Shown: one piece after another, positions 7,121-16,331 of the stretch
How the letters are laid out: each line of letters starts with the position of its first letter
Numbering within the stretch: position 1 is the stretch's first letter
From: Petrimonas mucosa
Lineage (GTDB): Bacteria; Bacteroidota; Bacteroidia; Bacteroidales; Dysgonomonadaceae
Direction: 5' to 3'
Length of the DNA: 64,000 bases
Assembly (NCBI RefSeq): GCF_900095795.1
Contig: NZ_LT608328.1
Span: 1,729,001 to 1,793,000 of the forward strand
Position numbers and translations under genes: made by a program
The notes under the pieces: model-generated
Told to the model about the DNA's origin: nothing
Seen by the model: the letters and a program-made list of their open reading frames with translations, nothing else
The model's database searches: none

Positions 7121-8680
7121 ATGGCTAAAATAACTCAGAAAGACATCAACGATGCCGTTTGGAAAGCTTGTGACACCTTTAGAGGCAGCATTGACCCAAG
7201 CGTTTATAAAGACTATGTGTTGACCATGCTGTTCCTAAAATACCTCAGCGATGTGCATGACGATAAAATGGAAGGCTATCTGAAAAAATACAACGGTAAT
7301 GTAGAACGTGCCAAACGTGCCATGCAACACGAACGCTTTATTGTGCCGGAGCATAGCCATTTTAAATATCTATACGACCACCGCAACGAAGCCAATATTG
7401 GAGAGCTCATCAATATTGCTTTGACGGATTTGGAAGAAGCCAACCGTGAAAAACTGTACAGCGAAGACGGTGCAGGCATTTTCCAAAATATAGACTTTAA
7501 CAGCAGCAAGCTGGGCGAACCTAAAGATAAAAACCAACGCCTGAAAACCCTGCTCATTGATTTTAATTCTGAGAAACTGGATTTGCGTCCTTCCCATTTA
7601 GGTGGGGCTGATATCATTGGTGGCGCTTACGAATTTCTGATAGCCAACTTTGCCGGTGATGCCGGAAAAAAGGCGGGAGAATTCTTTACTCCGGCTGAAG
7701 TTTCTACCCTCCTGGCTAAACTCACCAAATCAAAACCGGGATCCAGAATATGTGACCCGACTTGCGGTTCCGGTTCATTGCTTATAAAAGCAGGTATGGA
7801 AGTGGGTTCCGATAATTTCTCCCTATACGGGCAGGAAGCCAATGGAAGCACTTGGGCGTTGGCGGTGATGAACATGTTTTTGCATGGATTTGACAATGCT
7901 ACCATCCGCTGGGGCGATACCATTCGTAATCCTAAACTGAAAGAAGGCGATGCTTTGATGAAGTTTGATACCGTGGTAGCCAACCCGCCTTTCTCATTAG
8001 ACAAATGGGGAAAAGTAGAAGATAAGGATGGAGAAAAAACAACCGTGAGCTACGACCCTGAAAGCGATAAATACAACCGCTTTTGGAGAGGGGTGCCGCC
8101 AAAAAGCAAAGGCGACTGGGCTTTTATCAGTCACATGATAGAAACGCTGAATGAACAGGGCAAAGCAGGTGTAGTTGTGCCGCATGGTGTGTTGTTCCGT
8201 GGCAGCAGCGAAGGAAAAATAAGACAGAAAACCATTGAAGAAAATTTACTGGAAGCCGTAATTGGCCTACCTGCCAACTTGTTTTTTGGTACCGGCATTC
8301 CTGCAGCCATTATGGTGTTTAACAAGCAAAAGAGCAGCAAACATGTGTTGTTTATTGATGCCAGCAAACATTACGAAAGTGCTAAAAACCAAAACAAGCT
8401 TCGTGCAAGCGATATTGAACACATAGTAAACACCTACCGTGATTTTACAGCAGGTAAACTAAAACCGGGGGTGGCAGAAGAAAAATACAGCTACGTAGCC
8501 ACTTTTGAAGAAATACAGGAAAACGATTTTAACCTGAACATCCCTCGCTATGTGGACACCTTTGAAGAAGAAGCCGAAGTGGATATTGCTGCGGTGCAAA
8601 AGGAGATTGATTCCCTTGTGGCTGAACTAAAAATGGTGCAGCAGGAAATGGATAAATACCTGAAGGAGCTATTGAAATAG
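7121..8680 (+). CDS. hsdM: Type I restriction-modification DNA methyltransferase (HsdM)
   Basis: The 519-residue modification subunit transfers methyl groups from S-adenosylmethionine to adenine in the site read by HsdS and forms M2S and R2M2S complexes with its neighbours. An N-terminal helical HsdM_N domain covers about residues 5-140. The methyltransferase core has the SAM motif DPTCGSGSLL (D at about 212) and the catalytic NPPF (N at about 288). The C-terminal coiled coil (about 480-519) matches the part that clasps HsdS. The length is typical and all motifs are present, so it looks functional. It lies 5 bp from the half-S gene and 4 bp from the RhuM gene, indicating one operon. Confidence 0.95.
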   Translation: MAKITQKDINDAVWKACDTFRGSIDPSVYKDYVLTMLFLKYLSDVHDDKMEGYLKKYNGNVERAKRAMQHERFIVPEHSHFKYLYDHRNEANIGELINIALTDLEEANREKLYSEDGAGIFQNIDFNSSKLGEPKDKNQRLKTLLIDFNSEKLDLRPSHLGGADIIGGAYEFLIANFAGDAGKKAGEFFTPAEVSTLLAKLTKSKPGSRICDPTCGSGSLLIKAGMEVGSDNFSLYGQEANGSTWALAVMNMFLHGFDNATIRWGDTIRNPKLKEGDALMKFDTVVANPPFSLDKWGKVEDKDGEKTTVSYDPESDKYNRFWRGVPPKSKGDWAFISHMIETLNEQGKAGVVVPHGVLFRGSSEGKIRQKTIEENLLEAVIGLPANLFFGTGIPAAIMVFNKQKSSKHVLFIDASKHYESAKNQNKLRASDIEHIVNTYRDFTAGKLKPGVAEEKYSYVATFEEIQENDFNLNIPRYVDTFEEEAEVDIAAVQKEIDSLVAELKMVQQEMDKYLKELLK

Positions 8681-8684
8681 TGTT

Positions 8685-9683
8685 ATGCAAGAATCTCAAA
8701 TCATATTATACACCACCCCAAAGGGCGATGTCAAAGTGGAAATCCGCTTTGAAGATGAAACTTTCTGGCTTACGCAAAAGAAAATTGCGGAACTCTTCGG
8801 TGTGGACGTAAGGACGGTTAATGAGCACTTGAAGAATATCTTTGAATCGGGAGAACTGCAACGGGAGGCAACTATCCGGAAAATCCGGATAGTTCAACAA
8901 GAAGGTAATCGACAAGTGAGCAGGGAGCTGGACTTCTACAACCTGGACGCCATCATAGCAGTAGGTTATCGAGTGAATAGCTACAATGCCACTCAATTCC
9001 GTATCTGGGCTACCAATACTCTCAAAGAGTTCATCATTAAAGGTTTTGTGCTGGATGACGAGCGCCTGAAACAAGGTAAAAAGTTCGGAAAGGACTACTT
9101 TGACGAACTCTTAGAGCGCATACGTTCTATAAGAGCCTCTGAACGCCGTTTTTACCAAAAGATTACGGATATCTATGCGGAAGCCAGTATTGATTATGAC
9201 CCCAAATCGCCCATTACCCAGAAGTTTTACAAAACGGTACAAAACAAATTGCATTGGGCTATAACCGGACATACCGCTGCAGAACTCATTGCCCAACGTG
9301 TAGACGCCACCAAGCCAAATATGGGTCTGCAAACCTGGAAAGCAGCACCGCATGGTAAGATTATGAAATCAGATGTTTCGGTGGCAAAAAACTACCTGAA
9401 TGAGCAGGAGCTGAAAGAGCTGGAGCGTATTGTTTCTATGTATTTGGATTACGCTGAAAATCAAGCCAAGCGACAGATCGCTATGAAGATGCAGGACTGG
9501 GTGGACAAATTGGATGCTTTTCTGAATTTCAACGACTATCAAATTTTGAAAGATGCCGGAAAAATGTCTGCCGAAGTAGCTAAGAAATTAGCCGAAAAGG
9601 AATACGAAAAGTTTGCTCCTATACAAGACCGAAATTTTGAATCGGACTTTGATAAAGCAATAAAAAAACTTAAAAAAGGATAA
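8685..9683 (+). CDS. RhuM family protein
   Basis: A 332-residue protein of the RhuM family (first named in a Salmonella pathogenicity island, molecular function not established). The N-terminal half contains a winged-helix-like segment (TQKKIAELFGVDVRTVNEHLKNIF, residues about 30-53) and the family core AIIAVGYRVNS followed by FRIWATNTLKEFI; the middle has RSIRASERRFYQKITDIY. RhuM genes are often found inside type I restriction operons, as here between hsdM and hsdS with gaps of 4 and 7 bp. No catalytic motif can be assigned. Family call confident; role in the operon unknown. Confidence 0.85.
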   Translation: MQESQIILYTTPKGDVKVEIRFEDETFWLTQKKIAELFGVDVRTVNEHLKNIFESGELQREATIRKIRIVQQEGNRQVSRELDFYNLDAIIAVGYRVNSYNATQFRIWATNTLKEFIIKGFVLDDERLKQGKKFGKDYFDELLERIRSIRASERRFYQKITDIYAEASIDYDPKSPITQKFYKTVQNKLHWAITGHTAAELIAQRVDATKPNMGLQTWKAAPHGKIMKSDVSVAKNYLNEQELKELERIVSMYLDYAENQAKRQIAMKMQDWVDKLDAFLNFNDYQILKDAGKMSAEVAKKLAEKEYEKFAPIQDRNFESDFDKAIKKLKKG

Positions 9684-9690
9684 TAAAACC

Positions 9691-10923
9691 ATGAGCACCA
9701 CAACACCACATACACAAACTGCCTACAAAGACACACCCATCGGAAAAATCCCTGCCGATTGGGAGGTGAAGAAATTGGGGGAGGTTGCCGATATTGACAA
9801 AGAAAGTTTAAGTAGTAATACTCCTAAAGATTATAAATTTGACTACATATCATTATCAGATGTAGATTCTGAAGACTTTAATATTCAAACAACCAAACAA
9901 ATATTTGAAACCGCACCTTCCAGAGCAAGAAGGATTGTGCGAAAAGATGATATTTTACTATCTACTGTACGTCCCAACCTACAAGGATTTTCAATTATTA
10001 GGGATGAAGTAAAAGATTTAATAGCATCTACAGGTTTTGCTGTTATATCATGTAAAAATATCTACAATGAATATTTGTTTCAGTTCTTGTTTGGAAATTC
10101 AATACAAAAGCAGTTTTATCAACTACTTGTTGGCTCTAATTATCCTGCTATCAACTCATCTGATGTAAAAAAACTCAAAATCCCCCTTCCACCCCTTCCC
10201 GAGCAGAAGCGCATTGCCGAAGTGCTCAGCACTTGGGACCAAGCCATCCAACTTACCGAACAACTCATCCGCCAAAAAGAACAACGCAAAAAATGGCTGA
10301 TGCAAAACCTCCTCACCGGTAAAATGAGATTGAAAGGGTTTAGTGGGGAGTGGAAAAAAATAGGTGCAGGTGAAGTTTTTAAAAGTGTGGCAAAAAAGGG
10401 ATATGCAGATGAAGAATTACTCTCCGCAACACAAGATAAGGGAATGATTCCAAGAACAATGCTAGAAGGAAGGGTTACAATGCCAACAACAGGAACAGAA
10501 GGTTTTAAACTCGTTGAAGTTGGGGATTTTGTGATTAGCCTTCGTTCATTTCAAGGCGGTTTGGAATATTCATATTACAGAGGTTTAGTGAGTCCCGCAT
10601 ATACAGTTCTAAAACCAAAGAAGCCGATTAGTGAAGAATTTTACAAACAGTATTTTAAAAGCTATGATTTTATCGGGCATTTAGCAATTGCTGTGATTGG
10701 AATTAGAGATGGAAAGCAAATTAGCTACGATGATTTTTGCACTGTAAAAATTCCTTACCCAACTATCGAAGAACAAACCGCCATTGCAGAGGTCCTGCAA
10801 ACCGCCGATAAAGAAATCGAGTTGCTCAAAGCCAAAGCAGAGCAGTTGAAAGAGCAGAAGAAGGGGTTGATGCAGCAGTTGTTGACGGGGAAATTGAGGT
10901 TGAAAAATGAAATCAAAGTGTAA
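9691..10923 (+). CDS. hsdS: Type I restriction-modification specificity subunit (HsdS)
   Basis: The 410-residue DNA-reading subunit. It has two target-recognition domains (about residues 25-165 and 225-350), each followed by a conserved helical spacer: PLPEQKRIAEVL with a coiled coil ending LLTGKMRL, and TIEEQTAIAEVL ending LLTGKLRL. The two halves set the two parts of a bipartite recognition site. Length and symmetry are normal. The 3' end (10863-10909) is duplicated at 11878-11924, on the far side of the next gene, which points to past recombination here. It is 7 bp after the RhuM gene. Confidence 0.93.
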   Translation: MSTTTPHTQTAYKDTPIGKIPADWEVKKLGEVADIDKESLSSNTPKDYKFDYISLSDVDSEDFNIQTTKQIFETAPSRARRIVRKDDILLSTVRPNLQGFSIIRDEVKDLIASTGFAVISCKNIYNEYLFQFLFGNSIQKQFYQLLVGSNYPAINSSDVKKLKIPLPPLPEQKRIAEVLSTWDQAIQLTEQLIRQKEQRKKWLMQNLLTGKMRLKGFSGEWKKIGAGEVFKSVAKKGYADEELLSATQDKGMIPRTMLEGRVTMPTTGTEGFKLVEVGDFVISLRSFQGGLEYSYYRGLVSPAYTVLKPKKPISEEFYKQYFKSYDFIGHLAIAVIGIRDGKQISYDDFCTVKIPYPTIEEQTAIAEVLQTADKEIELLKAKAEQLKEQKKGLMQQLLTGKLRLKNEIKV

Positions 10924-10942
10924 GTAATAAACAATATCAATT

Positions 10943-11794
10943 ATGGCAAGAAAGCTACAAAGAATCGCTATTGCATATGACTTTGATGGGACACTGGCCC
11001 CTGGTAATATGCAACAACATTCATTCATACCCAAACTAGGGATCGATAGTGGAGAATTTTGGAAAGAAGTTAAAACTATCGCTCGAGAAAATGATATGAA
11101 TGAAATTTTGGCATACATGCACCACATGTTAAAAAGAGCCAAAGAAAAAGATATTCAGATAACTAAAAAAGCCTTTATTGACCACGGAAAGGGCATGCCA
11201 TTATTCACTGGAGTAGAGGAGTATTTTAAGAAAATTAATGACTATGCTCGTTCGAAAGGCTTGGTCATTGAGCACTATATCATCTCATCCGGGCTAAGAG
11301 ATATACTAAAAGGAACTACAATCTATAAAGAATTCAAAGTTGTATTTGCTTCTGCGTACAAATATGATGTTAATGAAGTTGCTGAATGGCCGGCATTGGC
11401 CATTGATTATACAAATAAGACTCAGTTTCTTTTTAGAATAAATAAGGGAATTATGAATGCATGGGACAATGAGAGTATAAATAAGTTTATGCCCGAAGAT
11501 GAAAGACCTATGCCATTTAATCGGATGATATATATAGGTGATGGAGAAACAGATATACCTGCTATGAAAATGATAAATTTTCAAGGTGGTAAATCAATAG
11601 CAGTTTACAATCCAAACACAAAATCAAGAGCAGGGCAGAAAGCAAAGAATATTACAAAAGAACTTGTTTCCCAAGGCAGAGCAAATTATGTTGCTCCAGC
11701 TGACTATTCTGAAGGAAGTACACTTTTTAAAATCATCCAGCTTTGCATAGACTCGATTGCGGCAGAAATTGAATTACAGAATTATAAAAAGTAG
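10943..11794 (+). CDS. HAD-superfamily hydrolase
   Basis: A 283-residue protein with HAD motif I YDFDGT (Asp near residue 12-14), motif II serine near HYIISSG, a lysine region and motif IV GDGETDIPAM. These place it among the phosphatase-type HAD enzymes; the substrate is not evident. It starts 19 bp after hsdS and is followed by a copy of the hsdS 3' end (11878-11924), so it seems to have been inserted, with a duplicated stretch, between hsdS and the OLD-like gene. It may act in nucleotide or phosphate removal in a defence context, but that is a guess. Confidence 0.8.
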   Translation: MARKLQRIAIAYDFDGTLAPGNMQQHSFIPKLGIDSGEFWKEVKTIARENDMNEILAYMHHMLKRAKEKDIQITKKAFIDHGKGMPLFTGVEEYFKKINDYARSKGLVIEHYIISSGLRDILKGTTIYKEFKVVFASAYKYDVNEVAEWPALAIDYTNKTQFLFRINKGIMNAWDNESINKFMPEDERPMPFNRMIYIGDGETDIPAMKMINFQGGKSIAVYNPNTKSRAGQKAKNITKELVSQGRANYVAPADYSEGSTLFKIIQLCIDSIAAEIELQNYKK

Positions 11795-11877
11795 TCCATA
11801 TCCCCCAAATGAATTTATGTGTTTCGCCAATCAGCGGATGATTGTTTAATACAAAGAAATACATAAAAAATAAGACA

Positions 11878-11924
11878 GAGGTTGATGTAGTAGTTGTTGA
11901 CGGGGAAATTGAGGTTGAAAAATG
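11878..11924 (+). repeat. Duplicated 3' end of hsdS
   Basis: A 47-bp stretch matching 10863-10909 at about 44 positions; it encodes the last conserved residues of the HsdS spacer. It is not part of a gene here. Together with the original copy it flanks the HAD gene as a direct repeat. Confidence 0.8.
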
Positions 11925-11947
11925 TTGAATAATAAATAACTAAAAAT

Positions 11948-12469
11948 ATGAAAGCGAAACTTACAAAATTCAGAGTGCAAAACTTCCGCTCAATTGAAGA
12001 TTCGGGTTGGATAGATGCAGAAAATGTTACCTGCCTTGTAGGTACTAACGAATCAGGGAAAACCAATTTATTACTTGCTCTTTGGAAGTTAAACCCTGCT
12101 AATAATGAACCAATAGCCCCATTAATAGACTATCCGAGAAAGAAATATCACAATTATAGTAGCACTAAGGGCGAAGAAATCTTCATTAGTGCACAATTTG
12201 ATTTTGATAGTTCAGTAGCTGAGAAATTGTCTCAAACAACTGGGTGGCACCAAAGTTTGGTTAAGGAAATCGTTGTAAGCCGAAAATACAATGGGGATTA
12301 TGAATACCAGTATTCACAGAATAAACTATCTTCTTTTGATGGTAAGGATTTATTGAGGGTATTTGAGTTGCTGCTTGATAAATTTAACGATTCTGAATTG
12401 CAGTCAAAAGAGGAAAAAACAGATTTAGATAACTTAAAAATCTCATTTAAAATTCCCAACTCAAGTTAA
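11948..12469 (+). pseudogene. OLD-like ATPase/nuclease, N-terminal part (split by IS1380)
   Basis: The first 173 residues of an AAA ATPase of the OLD type: FRVQNFRSIEDSGWID then Walker A GTNESGKTNLL (about residues 31-41). The frame hits a stop just where an IS1380 element begins. The remainder (Walker B, H-loop and TOPRIM) lies at 14074-15768, giving an intact ancestor of about 737 residues. OLD-family proteins couple an ABC-type ATPase to a TOPRIM nuclease and serve in phage defence. It lies downstream of hsdS and HAD in the restriction operon. As it stands it should be inactive unless the element excises. Confidence 0.8.
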
Positions 12470-14073
12470 TAGTTTTCAAAGCGGAATTTCTCTTTTTTTT
12501 CGAGAGATACCGTTTTATTTTCTTTTCATCTTCACTGTTTCTTGCACGTTTAACGTGTTGATTTACTTTTTATGGTGGCATTTTTATATATATTAACATT
12601 ATCACTCTTCCAAGGCATGGCAATTCCTTGTCATAAACCCTTTTACGACACGAAAGATGGCGATGGACGATTAAGTGAAAATCCGTCATCCGGTCATCGT
12701 TGTCGTTATTCGCTGCTCAAAATCACGCCACCCCGCTTTTCGGTAATACTCCTTTGGCATTTTTACCGTGACCTGCCTGCCGGATTTCACCACTTTTCCC
12801 GGCACTCGGATAAACCATTCTCGGAAGGTAGAGTGCTCTTGACGCCAAACCCAAAAGTCGCCCCGGTATCGCATGAGCACCGATAAACTGTAGGCAAATG
12901 ACGAAAGTTGCCAAAGAATATCGTTTACCCAAAAATCATGCGTGATGGTTTTTCCCGCACAAAGCGAGTTTTTGGTTTGCTCGATCCAATTCTCACTCTC
13001 TGATCGGGATCCATAAAGGGTATGGAGCTGCAAGGCATCCAATCCTTTCAGGTTCGAGCAATAGCAAAAGTACTCATACTCGGGTACAAATTGTTTTTCG
13101 CCAAAATAATCGACTTCAACCATTTGCTTTATGATGCGCACGGCATAAAACATGCGGGGATTCCTCCAACCGCTACATTGATGTGTAAACTGACAGGTCG
13201 CCGTCCGTGGGCCAATCGGCTGCCAAGTCTGCCCGGCAAGTAAATCTTTCAGGTTTTTCAGCTTTACTTTCACCAAATATTCATGTTTACCGTCTTCTAA
13301 CAAATTAAATAATCCACCATTGAAAAAACCGCTGTCGGCCCTGAAAAACACCTTCTCCACCTTTTGGGGAAGAGCGGCCAAGGTTTCTTTGACAAACTCA
13401 CAAACCCCGTTTGAGGTGTAAGCTGAACCCGGGCGGAGCCATGAATTGACAAGCAGTTTCATCTCCGTGACAAAACATAAGATGGGGTGATAGCTTTTCG
13501 AACCCTTCTTATGCGAGTTATAACCCACCTCAGCCCCTTGTTGGTTGCCGTAAACGGTAAATGTGCTTGAGTCGCAATCAAGCGTCACGCGTTTTAACCC
13601 GCAACGGGAAACTTGCAAGCCGGTAAAATCCAATAACAACTCGTGAAGCGAACGGGCGCCCCTTTCACCCAAACCTGTCAAATGGCGGCGTATGGTGTCC
13701 TCGTCAATGTTCTTGGGTAACTTCAACAAGCGGGCAACCAAGGCGTCAAAGGTGAAGTTTTCAATCCGCTTCAAACGGTGAACACCGCACAACGATGCCA
13801 ACAGGATACTTGAGAGTATTTGGGCTGTGCTGAAACGGCTTGCATTGTGGCGGATGGTTGGAAAAAGATGTTCCAGCTTGCCATAAATACCGCAATGGTT
13901 GATAAAATCAGAGGTTACGCTTAACCCTGAATATGATGTTAATTGTTCTGAACTGAACTTTTTCTTTACTGAACAGGCAGTAAATGAGATTTTTTTACTA
14001 TTTTTGTCTTGCATGTGTCGGGTGAATGTTTGTTTTTGTATAACACTTTAAAGATAAATACTTTACCTGACAT
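12470..14073 (-). mobile_element. IS1380-family insertion sequence
   Basis: An element of about 1.6 kb with its transposase on the minus strand, sitting between the two halves of the OLD-like gene. The ends are inferred from where the host reading frame breaks and resumes. Weak inverted similarity exists between the left edge (around TTTTCAAAG, 12474-12482) and the right edge (CTTTAAAG, near 14045-14053). I could not fix the exact terminal repeats or target duplication. Confidence 0.7.
12686..14014 (-). CDS. IS1380-family transposase
   Basis: A 442-residue DDE transposase. It has an N-terminal helical region, then TLDCDSSTFTVYGNQQGAEVGY with the first catalytic Asp and the family's YGxQ pattern, FFRADSGFF with the second Asp, and RSESENWIEQTKNSL with the catalytic Glu near residue 345. 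The frame is full length and intact. Higher GC than the interrupted host gene marks it as an arrival. Related copies are common in Bacteroides genomes (IS612/IS1168 type) where some activate resistance genes; no such effect is implied here. Confidence 0.92.
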   Translation of the reverse strand: MQDKNSKKISFTACSVKKKFSSEQLTSYSGLSVTSDFINHCGIYGKLEHLFPTIRHNASRFSTAQILSSILLASLCGVHRLKRIENFTFDALVARLLKLPKNIDEDTIRRHLTGLGERGARSLHELLLDFTGLQVSRCGLKRVTLDCDSSTFTVYGNQQGAEVGYNSHKKGSKSYHPILCFVTEMKLLVNSWLRPGSAYTSNGVCEFVKETLAALPQKVEKVFFRADSGFFNGGLFNLLEDGKHEYLVKVKLKNLKDLLAGQTWQPIGPRTATCQFTHQCSGWRNPRMFYAVRIIKQMVEVDYFGEKQFVPEYEYFCYCSNLKGLDALQLHTLYGSRSESENWIEQTKNSLCAGKTITHDFWVNDILWQLSSFAYSLSVLMRYRGDFWVWRQEHSTFREWFIRVPGKVVKSGRQVTVKMPKEYYRKAGWRDFEQRITTTMTG

Positions 14074-15768
14074 ATGCAACTTTTATTTGAGACTTTTAGG
14101 GATAAAATTAATAGTTTTATTGAATCGGAGAAAAGTAAAATTGTTTCAGATAAAAATTATTCACAATCTGATATTATTCAGATTAAAAACTCCTTTGAGC
14201 AGTTTTTGGAAACTAACTATAAAAGGAAGGTAAACATAAACGCTTTCTTCACCGATAATTTCTTTAAAGAAGTAAAAAAGGTAATAAAGGCGTTTGATGA
14301 TAACGGAATTAAAATTACCACAGAATGTATTGATATCATAAAAGACAATCTTCCCACATTTGTTTATTATTCTGACTATGGTAATCTGGATTCTGAAATT
14401 TATTTACCACATGTAATTGATAATTTTAACCGAACAGATTTAGGAGAAAAAGAAAGAGCTAAAGCGAGAAGTTTAAAAGTGCTATTTGAGTTCGTAAAGC
14501 TATCTCCCGAACAAATATTAGAACTAGGAAAAGAAGCTTTGCCAATTAGAGTTATTGAACATACAACAGATCACTACGGACGAAAAACCAAGACAGGAGA
14601 ACACATTGAGGAGGCAAAAGATAAAGATATTGAAGAAGAGAGCAGAAATAAAAAAGAAAGAGGAATTCTTTTGCAGTCTGCATCCACAACTCTAACCCAA
14701 GATTTTGCTTCATGGTGGAAGCAAGGAAAATACATTTTTGATTTTCAGGCCGATGGAAATCATTTTAGAATATGGGTAAGCGATGATAAACGACCTGAAA
14801 GAATTGAGTTGGAAGGAAGAAGCAAAGGTTTACAATGGTTCTTTAGCTTCTTTTTGGTCTTTTTGGTAGAAAGTAAAGATTCTCATTCCAACTGTATATT
14901 GTTATTGGATGAACCTGGTATTTCGTTACACCCAGTTGCTCAGATGGATTTAATAGCTTTTTTCAATTCATTGGCGAATGAAAACCAACTGATTTATACA
15001 ACACACTCACCGTTTTTAGTAAGTACCAATAATTTGAGTGGCGTTCACGCTATGTATATTGGGGACAATGGGGAATCTGTTGTGTCAAGCGATTTAAGAG
15101 CCAACAAGAAAATTTCGGAAAAATCTATATATCCGATACATGCTGCAATTGGAATTACTGTGTCTGACACTTTACTCATTGGTTGTCAGCCTGTTTTAGT
15201 GGAAGGGGTTTCAGATCAAATATATCTTCAGCAAATCAAAAAATATGTATTGGCAGAAGGAAAATATAAAAATGATAAAGAAGTTGTATTTATCCCTACA
15301 GGAGGAGTAAAAGGGATGTCACCAGTCGTTAAAATTCTGTTAGGTAGAGAAGACAATTTGCCTTATGTCATTATGGATTCCGATAAACCTGGTAAAGATA
15401 AGATCAAACAATTGCATAACGGCTTATATGCAGAGGAAAAAGAAAAAGTGATTCCTGTTTCGGAATTTATCGGAGAGGGAGAATTTGAAATAGAGGACTT
15501 AATGCCATTAGATGAATTAGCAAGGATATTTGCCAAGCAATATCGCAGGGTAAATAGTGAAGATGAATTTGACTATTTGTATGATAAAAATGCACCGATC
15601 GTTAATCAGATGGAGGCGTTTGCAAAAAATAATGGTTATACACTCACTGAAGGTTGGAAGGTAGATTTGGCAAAAGAATTTCAGAGAAATTTTGAGAGAA
15701 TTGTTACCCGATGTGGAGATGATGTTAAAGAAAGATGGCTCAAACTTATTGAAAAGGTTACTTCATGA
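14074..15768 (+). pseudogene. OLD-like ATPase/nuclease, C-terminal part
   Basis: 564 residues continuing the gene begun at 11948. After a coiled-coil segment comes the ABC signature region SKGLQWFFSFFLVFLV, Walker B with LLLDEPGISLHP, and the H-loop TTHSPFLVS. A TOPRIM-like module follows: LVEGVSDQIYL, GGVKGMSPVVK, then VIMDSDKPGKDK. These define the class of ATP-powered nucleases. An in-frame stop at 14068 lies inside the insertion. The Met at 14074 may allow a fragment to be made, but it would lack Walker A. It is followed 19 bp later by the DUF2188 gene. Confidence 0.8.
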
Positions 15769-15787
15769 AACCAAAAACTCAATATAT

Positions 15788-16027
15788 ATGCCACGTAAAG
15801 AAAGACATGTAGTTCCAAACTCCGAAAAAGGTGGTTGGGATTCAAAAAGAGAAAATGCAGAAAGAGCTTCCAAGCATTTTGACACCAAAAAGGAAGCAAT
15901 GGATTGGAGCCGTGAAAAAGCAAAACAGGAAAAATCTGAATTGATACCACATGGAAAAGACGGAAAGATTCAGAACCCAAACAGTTATGGGAAAGACCCT
16001 AATCCGCCAAAGGATAAAAAAAGATAA
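15788..16027 (+). CDS. DUF2188 domain protein
   Basis: A small basic protein of 79 residues: MPRKERHVVPN, GGWDSKRENAERAS, F(D)TKKEAMDWSREKA and a Gly/Asn/Lys-rich tail. This is the DUF2188 pattern, whose members are about 70-80 residues, highly charged and of unknown function; they often lie in type I restriction loci. The ATG at 15788 is chosen over upstream in-frame codons because family members start with MPR/MGK followed by the HVVP motif. It follows the OLD-like gene by 19 bp. Confidence 0.8.
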   Translation: MPRKERHVVPNSEKGGWDSKRENAERASKHFDTKKEAMDWSREKAKQEKSELIPHGKDGKIQNPNSYGKDPNPPKDKKR

Positions 16028-16086
16028 TAAAGTAAAATCTGCATGATATAGGTGATTGCTTTATTGTGCAAAACAAAGATTGAATC

Positions 16087-16215
16087 ATGGCATATCAAAT
16101 ACCACAACTTCCGTTGGATTTCGATTTAGAAACCAAGGCCATTCTAAAAAAAACGGCTGCTGCTCGCAGTGCATTGGCCGAGATGAAAGGTGCTGCCCTG
16201 AGCATTCCGATATAA
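16087..16215 (+). pseudogene. Remnant of a Fic-family gene (N-terminus only)
   Basis: A 42-codon reading frame whose product (LPLDFDLETKAILKK, then ARSALAEMKGAALSIP) matches the start of Fic/DOC proteins with the Fic_N region. It ends at a stop right where the family's sequence would go on, and no HPFxxGNG Fic motif follows. It is a decayed AMP-transferase gene between DUF2188 and hsdR, a position where intact fic genes are often found in related loci. The stretch 16216-16331 shows nothing else. Confidence 0.65.
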
Positions 16216-16331
16216 TTATGGCGTCATGTGTAAAAAAAAGTTCAAAACCGATATATGACAAATGTAACATGTAAAGAAAATCGCTCATTTCTATACATAT
16301 CATTTTAACTTATCACTTATCACTGAATAAA

